This document shows, one piece after another, positions 1-6,164 of a stretch of 10,106 nt of DNA. Below the pieces are notes generated by a model that was not told the origin of the DNA, did no database searches, and saw nothing but the letters and a program-made list of their open reading frames with translations. The translations under genes were made by a program, and so were the position numbers. Position 1 is the stretch's first letter. Every line of letters starts with the position of its first letter. The DNA comes from Natronohydrobacter sp. (GTDB lineage Bacteria > Pseudomonadota > Alphaproteobacteria > Rhodobacterales > Rhodobacteraceae): assembly GCA_007117255.1 (NCBI GenBank), contig SKGU01000377.1, forward strand, positions 1-10,106, read 5' to 3'.

Positions 1-8
1 GCGTCTGT

Positions 9-911
9 TCAGTTGCTTCGTATCGTTGTGTCGATCCATGCGATGTAAGGTGCCACGCGTGTATAGACGCCCGGACTATTTGCACTGGCGCAGCGATCGC
101 CCCAACTGGTGATGCCCGTTTGCGTCCAGCCTGACGGGTGAATCGGGTCGGGCACGACAAGCGGGCCGCCGCTGTCGCCATTGCAGCTGTCGCGTATCCC
201 TTGCAGATAACCAGCACAAACATTCGTGGGATGTATCGGGGGCAACGCACGTCCCTGTTCGTTTGTGCGGCCATGATAGAGCGAGCGGCATAGCTCAGGT
301 GATATGATCGGGACATCAACCTGCTGAAGTGTATTTGCTGCTGTGCCTTGATGCGTTGTATGTCCCCATCCAGTGACGACCGCACAAGAACCAACAGGCG
401 CAAAAACGCGCTCGACAGTTTCTGATTGCAGCTGAACGATAGCTTCCGCCCCGAGATTAGGGATTGGTCGCTCAAGCCTGACAAGGGCGATATCGTTTTC
501 AACTGTGCTTCTATTGTAACGAGGATGGACATGCACGTTGGCGATCCGATGCGCGGTCCCACCTGAAAGCACTCGGGTTTCCCCGTGTCGAACAACCATA
601 TCAGAAGGGCGCTTGTTCTGCACGCAATGCGCGGCAGTCAGAATCCACTGAGGCGCAATGATCGACCCTCCGCAAAACCCTTGGCCAGAAGGGCTGGCCA
701 GCAACACCTGCCACGGCCAATCTCGCCAATCTGTCGAAGTGCCGCCGACGATCCGAAGGGCCGCGCTGCGGTTTGTCCCCCCTGCATCATCCGGCAATGT
801 GCATGTAAAACGTTCATGCGATTGGGCAGACGCATCAGCAGCGGGAAACAGCGCCACTGATATGGCCAGACCCATGTTGAACAGAGTTTTCACAACGTGG
901 CGCTGCAGCAT
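9..911 (-). CDS. Secreted trypsin-like serine protease zymogen (S1A)
   Basis: This is a 300-residue S1A (chymotrypsin-fold) endopeptidase made as an exported proenzyme. Residues 1-29 form a signal peptide ending ASA|Q. A short propeptide follows, with the activation site R53|IVGG. The catalytic triad is complete: His95 (TAAHC), Asp140 (NDIALV) and Ser247 (GDSGGP). Asp241 lies six residues before the Ser, the chymotrypsin-189 position, and predicts cleavage after Arg or Lys. There are eight cysteines. C80-C96, C208-C232 and C243-C274 match conserved S1 disulfides, and C37 in the propeptide may pair with C176. The ATG at 911 has a good Shine-Dalgarno (CAGGAG, 7-8 bases upstream). A second Met at residue 13 would lose the charged n-region. 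It is the last gene of the cluster seen here, 21 bp after the DUF4384-like gene. Fold and specificity are secure; substrates are unknown. The neighbouring caspases are candidate activators. Confidence 0.95.
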   Translation of the reverse strand: MLQRHVVKTLFNMGLAISVALFPAADASAQSHERFTCTLPDDAGGTNRSAALRIVGGTSTDWRDWPWQVLLASPSGQGFCGGSIIAPQWILTAAHCVQNKRPSDMVVRHGETRVLSGGTAHRIANVHVHPRYNRSTVENDIALVRLERPIPNLGAEAIVQLQSETVERVFAPVGSCAVVTGWGHTTHQGTAANTLQQVDVPIISPELCRSLYHGRTNEQGRALPPIHPTNVCAGYLQGIRDSCNGDSGGPLVVPDPIHPSGWTQTGITSWGDRCASANSPGVYTRVAPYIAWIDTTIRSN

Positions 912-932
912 TTCATCTCTCCTGTTTCTCTC

Positions 933-1523
933 TTATGGGCTCACGGAATAGGCGACATAAGTGCTTGCGTGGCTTGCCTGCGCTTCAGGCACTGCAAAGC
1001 TGCGGGGACCGAATTCCGGATAGGCATCCACAGGTAATGCAGATGCAGCATTGGCGCTCCAGTGCAATGTGATGCGGTAATCCCCCGGATCGCCAACACG
1101 GAATTTGACATCCCCTTCATCCCCTATGCAGATTGGCTCGCCAGCCGTGACATTCACACCAAGCATCGTGTCGCCATCGGGATGGCTATGCGTATTCGGA
1201 TAGATCCGTTCCAATCTGTTCTGGCGGGTTGTGCCCCACAGGCTGACCACACCATTTCTGGTCGCTTCAAAGCAGATGGTCACCAAACTGTTTGTCCGAA
1301 GCCGGTGAATCCGTTCCTCTTGACTGCGGGTTGTCGCTGCAGCGAAGGGCAGCGCGACGCCATGTTCCGCTACCGAGAGTATCAGTTCAACACCCGCCAT
1401 CGGCTGCTGCTCTGCCATCGTCTGAGCCTGTGCTGCCGTCACTGCAGAACTCAGTGCCAGAGACAAAAGCGCAAGTTTCGGGAATGAGCCGAAGGGGCGT
1501 TGAACGTGTTGTTCGATGGTCAT
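933..1523 (-). CDS. Exported DUF4384-like single-domain protein
   Basis: A 196-residue exported protein of unknown function. Residues 1-33 form a signal peptide ending AQA|Q. Residues about 45-157 resemble a degenerate DUF4384 domain: beta-rich, with the family-type 'RIYPN' segment at 106-110, then a loop, then 'GEPICIG' and a closing strand 'YRITLHWSA'. The C-terminus (YVAYSVSP) resembles that of the next gene upstream (VKYSYTVLP), suggesting divergent paralogues. I chose the ATG at 1523 because GAGGA lies 8 bases upstream and it gives a compact signal peptide. An in-frame ATG at 1589 would add 22 residues running through an inverted repeat. DUF4384 domains are found in other bacteria fused to, or next to, caspase-family domains, which fits this cluster, where they may help binding or assembly. 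The domain call is by eye and only moderately sure; secretion is more certain. Confidence 0.8.
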   Translation of the reverse strand: MTIEQHVQRPFGSFPKLALLSLALSSAVTAAQAQTMAEQQPMAGVELILSVAEHGVALPFAAATTRSQEERIHRLRTNSLVTICFEATRNGVVSLWGTTRQNRLERIYPNTHSHPDGDTMLGVNVTAGEPICIGDEGDVKFRVGDPGDYRITLHWSANAASALPVDAYPEFGPRSFAVPEAQASHASTYVAYSVSP

Positions 1524-1531
1524 TGGCGTTT

Positions 1532-1536
1532 TCCTC
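1532..1536 (-). promoter_or_regulatory. Shine-Dalgarno (GAGGA) of the DUF4384-like gene
   Basis: GAGGA lies 8 bases before the ATG at 1523. It supports this start over the ATG at 1589, which falls next to the inverted repeat at 1548-1587. Confidence 0.7.
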
Positions 1537-1547
1537 AAAGTTGTTTC

Positions 1548-1587
1548 GCTCGCACGTGCAAACGTGACGCAGATCGCGCGTGCGAGC
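1548..1587 (-). repeat. Leader inverted repeat with two competing hairpins upstream of the DUF4384-like gene
   Basis: GCTCGCACG (1548-1556) and CGTGCGAGC (1579-1587) are perfect 9-bp inverted arms separated by 22 bases. Inside the spacer a smaller hairpin (CACGT, 1553-1557, with ACGTG, 1562-1566; 4-base loop) uses part of the same arm, so the two folds exclude each other in the transcript. The structure ends 24 bases before the ATG at 1523, close to its Shine-Dalgarno. It could modulate translation or be a protein-binding site. A further small stem (AGCGT 1617-1621 with ACGCT 1626-1630) follows the stop of the preceding gene without a T-run. Confidence 0.6.
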
Positions 1588-1643
1588 ATTTTGACGCCGA
1601 TAAACTGCGCCGGTAGAGCGTGCTGACGCTACGCAGTCAGGTC

Positions 1644-2702
1644 TTACGGCAGAACCGTGTAGCTGTACTTCACTTGAGCGACGGTTGGGCGCTGACTGAT
1701 TTGCTGCCATTGTGGAAGCGTCAGGACCGGATAGACACCGCGCTGGGGCATGCCCTGATATTGGGCAAGCGATGCCCGCCCATCAGCTTCGCACCGTGCA
1801 TAAAGAGTTTGCGGCCCAGCCGGACCCGTCACCAGAAGCTGCACATTGCTTCCGGCAGAGGGCAGACGAATAGTTTCACCTGCACGAAGCTTGACCTCGG
1901 GCACGGCTTGATTAGGGTACAGTACGGTGGCTTCGCCACGTGACTCCGAGACATTGACCACAGTCAAGGCACAATCGCGTTCGGCGGTCAGTTGCAGGGA
2001 CATCTGCGACCCAATGCGATAGGCAGCCTGATCTGCATGCAACTGCAAGCCAAACCCAGTGCTGGGCGTTGCCACGCTGACCACTGGCTGCACGGCACCG
2101 GATTGCCCCGTCACGGAAAAATGTGCCTGCGCCGTTGTGAAACGGCCCGAGCCCGCTTGCGCCATTTCGACAGCCAGATGCCGCGCCAGATCGCTGGAAC
2201 CAATACCGACAGACCGGAAAGGACCGGCCGCTGTGGTTGGGACATTTGCCAGCAGATCAATAGGACGATCCATGGCAATGACAGTAATCAGGTTCGGGCC
2301 ATAGGGCGGATGCACGCGCAACAGCCAGTTTGCATTGGCACCCGGCAGGTTCAATTGTTGCCCCGCGCGAATGGCGCCGTCGCGATCATGCAAATTCGGA
2401 TAGATGACTGTGGTTTGCCCGCTGGCGTCTGTGTTCAGCACCAGCACATGCCCATCTGTTGCGCTCGTCAGTGCCATGGATAGCGTTTCACCGGGCCGGT
2501 ACTGGCCATTGGCGCGGTCCAGCTGCAAGCCCAGCGAAAGGTTTGCTGATGCGTTTGTCGCTGGCACGGAAAGCTCTGCCATCGGAACCAGCTCTGGGGT
2601 GATCATGCGATCACCTGCCTGCGCTGACGCGCCCGAAGACAGGGCAAGGGACGCAACCAGTGCTGTGGTCGCCAGAAAAGCGCGTGTGGTTGTGGGGGTC
2701 AT
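1644..2702 (-). CDS. Exported protein with two tandem DUF4384 domains
   Basis: A 352-residue exported protein. Residues 1-27 form a signal peptide ending ASA|Q. Two copies of a DUF4384-type domain follow, at about 57-149 and 217-309. They share the pattern 'GLQL...Y+.G..+S+.LT...' , then 'TVIYPN' (98-103) or 'TVLYPN' (259-264), then 'R.G..+.LP' and a strand ending the domain. A linker of about 65 residues separates the copies, and a tail of about 40 ends VKYSYTVLP. Cys244 and Cys304 in the second copy could pair. The ATG at 2702 has AGGAG 6 bases upstream. An in-frame TTG at 2720 lies upstream of that site and is less likely. There is no catalytic signature. DUF4384 is known as an accessory domain of caspase-type peptidases; here it is supplied in trans, perhaps as adaptor or ligand-recognition unit (inference). 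It is flanked by gaps of 118 and 120 bp, larger than elsewhere in the cluster. Confidence 0.88.
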   Translation of the reverse strand: MTPTTTRAFLATTALVASLALSSGASAQAGDRMITPELVPMAELSVPATNASANLSLGLQLDRANGQYRPGETLSMALTSATDGHVLVLNTDASGQTTVIYPNLHDRDGAIRAGQQLNLPGANANWLLRVHPPYGPNLITVIAMDRPIDLLANVPTTAAGPFRSVGIGSSDLARHLAVEMAQAGSGRFTTAQAHFSVTGQSGAVQPVVSVATPSTGFGLQLHADQAAYRIGSQMSLQLTAERDCALTVVNVSESRGEATVLYPNQAVPEVKLRAGETIRLPSAGSNVQLLVTGPAGPQTLYARCEADGRASLAQYQGMPQRGVYPVLTLPQWQQISQRPTVAQVKYSYTVLP

Positions 2703-2708
2703 GTCGAT

Positions 2709-2713
2709 CTCCT
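2709..2713 (-). promoter_or_regulatory. Shine-Dalgarno (AGGAG) of the tandem DUF4384 gene
   Basis: AGGAG lies 6 bases before the ATG at 2702 and downstream of the alternative in-frame TTG at 2720, so it selects the shorter protein. Confidence 0.75.
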
Positions 2714-2800
2714 GAATCAAGGTTTTGGTATTCGAGATATCGGGATGGTCGGCTGCGGAACTGCGCGCGGCATCTTCAACTTGACCCTTAATCGTTCTCG

Positions 2801-2820
2801 GCCCTTCTTGTTCATAGGGC
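2801..2820 (-). repeat. Small inverted repeat directly after the LysM-SBP stop codon
   Basis: GCCCT (2801-2805) and AGGGC (2816-2820) form a 5-bp stem with a 10-base loop, immediately downstream of the LysM-SBP gene. There is no T-run after it on the minus strand, so termination is doubtful. The rest of the 118-bp gap (2703-2820) shows no clear promoter; it contains a GATATC palindrome and then the Shine-Dalgarno of the DUF4384 gene. Confidence 0.3.
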
Positions 2821-3885
2821 TCACAGGCCTTGGAAGAATCGGTCTAAGTGCTCTGCTGAAATAATATCAATACGCCCTTGGCTCCGCAGCTTTTCCAGTC
2901 CCATATTGAGGGTACTGAGATATTGTGAGGCCCGAGGGTGAGAGCGGTGGATCAGCATGTGCATTGCCTCAACACTCACGGGCCGCCGTAATGCTACCAC
3001 CTCATCGTCCATACCCAATTCAGAGATTGCCTCCAAACCGCCAAGCTCCTGGTCACTCACAAGGTCGACCTCATTATTCAGCAGCATTCTAAAGCACTCG
3101 TGCAGATTAGCGGGCTGAACCATGGTGATATGTTGATCCCTGATCCATCTACGATCAGCTGAATCAAGGTCATGAGTAAACCAGCCTTCAGGCCGACAAA
3201 CCCTTTTACCATATACATCGCTATCTTGGACGAAATCAAAGGGGACATCAGAACGCTTCCAAAACTGAATCAGCGCTTCAAACACAGGTTCAGAGAACCG
3301 ATACTCACATCGCGTGGGATTTGCTGCCTGCATTTCGGGGTCGTCACAGCCCGGATTGAACCATGGATGTCCCATATCAAAATGACGCTCCTTGAGAAGG
3401 ATATCTAGATGTGCCGGGTAGTCACTAATGAAAACAACTCGAAACTCCTGGTCAACAGCATCAAATGCCTCAGCGATAATCTGGCTTGTCATGCCACTAT
3501 GGGGCAGTGCCCTATTCGTAAAGGGTGAGTATGGGCCAATCAGAACGGAAATAACATCTGCGCTCGTTGTTCCGCTACTCATTTCTAGAGAGGGAGTGGT
3601 AGGGGAAGCAGCACGTTCGGCTGTGCTGGGGCATGGCAGAGAAATGGTTACTCCAGAAGAAATACGATCAGGGTTACGCCCCAAAACACTGCGGTTCGCA
3701 TGCCATATGAAACTCCACCGTCCAGTTGTACCATATACACGGCTGGATATACCGCCCAGCGTATCACCTTCCTGTATGACGTAGGGCTCGCCACAGCTTA
3801 TGTTGGTTGCTTTTGCAGGAGTATGTACACCAAATCCAACGAGTGCTGCTGAAATCGCTAACACCGCCTTGTATCTTTTCATCAT
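2821..3885 (-). CDS. Periplasmic LysM-solute-binding (SBP_bac_3) fusion protein
   Basis: A 354-residue exported protein. Residues 1-26 form a signal peptide (PAKA|T). Residues 35-84 are a LysM domain, recognised by 'YVIQEGDTLGGIS', 'VYG', 'WHANR' and 'GVTISLP', which usually binds peptidoglycan glycan chains. After a Ser/Thr-rich linker, residues about 112-350 match a family-3 extracellular solute-binding domain, opening 'IGPYSPFTNRALPHSGMTSQII' in family style. That domain holds four cysteines (C180, C193, C230, C264), probably paired in the periplasm. No ABC permease or ATPase is nearby, so it is more likely a wall-tethered ligand sensor than a transport component (inference). Two adjacent ATGs (3885 and 3882) start it, with GGGAAG about 7 bases upstream. 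Base composition is about 50% GC, well below the flanking genes, which suggests a different recent history. The ligand cannot be told from sequence. Confidence 0.9.
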   Translation of the reverse strand: MMKRYKAVLAISAALVGFGVHTPAKATNISCGEPYVIQEGDTLGGISSRVYGTTGRWSFIWHANRSVLGRNPDRISSGVTISLPCPSTAERAASPTTPSLEMSSGTTSADVISVLIGPYSPFTNRALPHSGMTSQIIAEAFDAVDQEFRVVFISDYPAHLDILLKERHFDMGHPWFNPGCDDPEMQAANPTRCEYRFSEPVFEALIQFWKRSDVPFDFVQDSDVYGKRVCRPEGWFTHDLDSADRRWIRDQHITMVQPANLHECFRMLLNNEVDLVSDQELGGLEAISELGMDDEVVALRRPVSVEAMHMLIHRSHPRASQYLSTLNMGLEKLRSQGRIDIISAEHLDRFFQGL

Positions 3886-3930
3886 CTTTCTGCTTCCCTT
3901 TCATGTTAAGCTAAAGAAAACTCACCTTCC

Positions 3931-5292
3931 CTAGCAGTCTTGACACACTTCATCTTGCACAATAGGACTGCGGACAAGACGTAAAGCATTTTCACTCTCT
4001 GTCAGCCGCATCCCAAAAGCGGTACCAATCTGCGCCTTGGCGACCGTTCCAGCGGCCTCGGTTAAGACTTCAATGTCATTAGACACAGGGTCTTGATAGG
4101 GCCATAGCCGTAGGGGTTGACTCAATTGGGCATTGCGTTCTCGAGCCTGTCGTAACTCTAAGAGAGTCGGCATCCGCCAATCAGTATAACCACCAATTGA
4201 TCCTGTGGAGTTGAGTTGCGTTACAGCTCTTTGCCAATTCTTGAGTGTGTCTACTTTATAGACACCAAGACAATTTCCTGCGGTCCAGCTTTGTCCTAAA
4301 GGACATTGGAGCCATTGTAATCCAGTGGCCTTATCGAAGTAGGTTCCATTGGTGTAGATAGTGTGGGTGCTGAGGTCCTCATAAATGTCAGATGCGTCCC
4401 GTTGTCTGGGCGGCAACTCTGGTTCTGGCTTGCGCACCGGTTCCGACTCATGCTCGGAGGGAACTGGAATCTGCACGAGATTTGGCGGTGCATCCGACGG
4501 CTGAGTAACGATAGGCATGCTTACGTCAAACATAAAACTACCATCAAGTTGATCATAGACCGCTGGAAACTGATCATGGCCCACGCTCATCGCCGTCCTG
4601 CGGACCTCCGAACGGACCTGCTGGACCATGCTGCGCAGGTCCAGCCCCGGCTGGGTCAGGCGCGGCAACAAGGCGCGAGTGAATATAGAATTAGGATTGT
4701 GATCATCATCGCCAAGCCGGTCCAGCGCCTTCTGCCCCGCCCCGGCAGAGTAGATCACGTAACTACCCTGCGGCGGGTCAACCCGTGCCAGACCGCGACT
4801 ACCACCAAGACTGCGGGTGCCCTGGCGCGGAAAGGGGTTATTTCGGCAGGCATCCAGGATCAGCAGACTTACCCGAACGCCCTGGCGCTGCAGGCTGGCC
4901 AAGGCACGATCAACACCGATGGCCGCCTCGATTAGGAAATACTCATCGCCCGGGCGGGCCTCGGGAATGTCAGCGGGTAGCAGGTAGTTCTGCCCGTCTA
5001 CCTCGATCCCGTGGCCAGCGAAATAGAACAACGCCTCATCCCCCGGCGACAGCATAGCGGCGAAGCGGCTAAGTGACTGAATCATGTCCCGGTGGTCGGG
5101 GTCCAAGAGCGCGGTCACTTGGAACCCGACCTGTTCGAGGGCCGCGGCCATCGCCCTTGCATCATTCACAGCTTTTTGCAGCGGTTCAACATGGGCATAT
5201 GCGTCTATTCCAACCACAAGGGCATGCCGATTCTGGGCATGAGCCGGTTGGATAATGACCAAAGTCAGCAGAAGAGCAATCAGCCGTCTCAT
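3931..5292 (-). CDS. Exported caspase-family protease fused to DUF1566 (Lcl_C) domain
   Basis: A 453-residue exported protein. Residues 1-19 are the signal peptide (AHA|Q). Residues about 22-257 are a caspase-like (peptidase C14) domain opening 'RHALVVGIDAY', with catalytic His94 (FAGHG) and Cys149 (LDACRNNPF). Asp147, two residues before the Cys, is the metacaspase-type S1 residue that favours basic P1. A Pro/Glu-rich linker (about 260-300) leads to a DUF1566/Lcl_C domain at about 313-442: 'DKATGLQWLQC', 'GGYTDWRMPTLLEL' and closing 'LRLVR'. The 'WSS' motif often found mid-domain is absent. The ATG at 5292 has GAGG 6 bases upstream, overlapping the previous gene's end (12-bp gap), so translation is probably coupled. 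GC is about 64% over the caspase part but about 51% over the Lcl_C part, pointing to a mosaic gene. The caspase half closely resembles that of the Sel1 protein, so the two are paralogues. Substrate unknown. Confidence 0.93.
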   Translation of the reverse strand: MRRLIALLLTLVIIQPAHAQNRHALVVGIDAYAHVEPLQKAVNDARAMAAALEQVGFQVTALLDPDHRDMIQSLSRFAAMLSPGDEALFYFAGHGIEVDGQNYLLPADIPEARPGDEYFLIEAAIGVDRALASLQRQGVRVSLLILDACRNNPFPRQGTRSLGGSRGLARVDPPQGSYVIYSAGAGQKALDRLGDDDHNPNSIFTRALLPRLTQPGLDLRSMVQQVRSEVRRTAMSVGHDQFPAVYDQLDGSFMFDVSMPIVTQPSDAPPNLVQIPVPSEHESEPVRKPEPELPPRQRDASDIYEDLSTHTIYTNGTYFDKATGLQWLQCPLGQSWTAGNCLGVYKVDTLKNWQRAVTQLNSTGSIGGYTDWRMPTLLELRQARERNAQLSQPLRLWPYQDPVSNDIEVLTEAAGTVAKAQIGTAFGMRLTESENALRLVRSPIVQDEVCQDC

Positions 5293-5304
5293 GAAACACC
5301 TCGA

Positions 5305-6117
5305 TCAGCGGTTTTGGACAGGGCGCAGGATAAAGGGATCAAGCATTGAATCGATGACCGTCAGCATTTGGGCGTGACCCGCCTCAACTGTTGTTGCGAA
5401 AACCGACCGCCGGGTTGCGCTTGCGACCTCTTGTAACGACACGCCCTCAACAGACGCGCTTTCCAGAAAGTAGCGCATGAACACGGAGTTTTCGGCATCA
5501 TCGTGAGGGCCAGCAGACTCGAGGGGGCACGCCCCTTGCTGAGCGGTGTAAAGCAAAAAGCTGCCGCCGATAATGCGCGTTTCCGGCGAGGCCAGAGACA
5601 ATGAGCGCGTCAGCGGTCTGACCCGTTCCCGGCATGTATCGATGATCAGGCTTGTTGCGCTTGCGCCCGCATCATTCGCGGCCAACACCAAAGGTTCAAG
5701 AGCAAGGCTTTCTGCACTGAACTGATGATCCGAGACATAATGGCCTGTATCGCGCACGGCCAAGAATGTCGTGCCATCAATATCGGCCCCATGTCCTGTC
5801 ACATAAATCAGAACATCATCATTTGTTTCAATCGAACTCAGAAACTCTGTGACACCGCTTGTCGTTTCTGCAAGGTCCGGGTTCACAAAGACAGTTACCG
5901 AAAAACCTGCCTGCACTAGCAGCGCCTCAAGAGCAACGGCATCCGCCTGAACCCGGCCAATTGCAGGCAGATGCTGGTAGGCTTCAACGCCGATGAGCAG
6001 AGCATGCCGTGCGGCTATACTTACCTCGGAATCTTCGGCATGTGCAGTTTGTACAGATAGGCTGACACATGCCGCGAATGCGCATGTTGCCGCAATATTT
6101 TGAAGTGAAGTACTCAT
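5305..6117 (-). CDS. Small exported caspase-family (C14) protein, stand-alone domain
   Basis: A 270-residue exported protein made almost entirely of one caspase-like domain. Residues 1-27 form the signal peptide (AHA|E). The domain opens 'RHALLIGVEAYQHL', with catalytic His109 (YVTGHG) and Cys162 (IIDTCRE). Asp160 keeps the position two residues before the Cys. It is much more divergent than its two neighbours: the usual 'DAC/DGC' is DTC, the 'NPF' that follows in the paralogues is missing, and there is no extra domain. Both catalytic residues remain, so it is probably active, though a regulatory or decoy role is possible. I chose the ATG at 6117 because AAGGA lies 8 bases upstream and the signal peptide is then normal. 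An in-frame ATG at 6168 overlaps the preceding stop as ATGA but has no Shine-Dalgarno and adds 17 residues. The stop lies 12 bp before the next caspase gene. Confidence 0.88.
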   Translation of the reverse strand: MSTSLQNIAATCAFAACVSLSVQTAHAEDSEVSIAARHALLIGVEAYQHLPAIGRVQADAVALEALLVQAGFSVTVFVNPDLAETTSGVTEFLSSIETNDDVLIYVTGHGADIDGTTFLAVRDTGHYVSDHQFSAESLALEPLVLAANDAGASATSLIIDTCRERVRPLTRSLSLASPETRIIGGSFLLYTAQQGACPLESAGPHDDAENSVFMRYFLESASVEGVSLQEVASATRRSVFATTVEAGHAQMLTVIDSMLDPFILRPVQNR

Positions 6118-6125
6118 GTTGGGTG

Positions 6126-6130
6126 TCCTT
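6126..6130 (-). promoter_or_regulatory. Shine-Dalgarno (AAGGA) of the small caspase gene
   Basis: AAGGA lies 8 bases before the ATG at 6117. It favours this start over the ATG at 6168, which overlaps the previous stop but has no purine-rich site upstream. Confidence 0.65.
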
Positions 6131-6164
6131 GACGCTCTGAAAGGTGAATGTGACAGCGCGCGGA

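Noticed and set aside
4296..4493. Frameshift in the caspase-Lcl_C linker suggested by an alternative minus-strand frame
   Set aside because: The main frame runs without a break from caspase to Lcl_C with conserved motifs on both sides; the alternative frame only covers the Pro/Glu-rich linker.
4363..4935. Plus-strand open frame of 190 codons
   Set aside because: It lies wholly antisense to the caspase-Lcl_C gene, has no signal peptide, no recognisable motif and no convincing ribosome site. It is explained by the GC-rich opposite strand.
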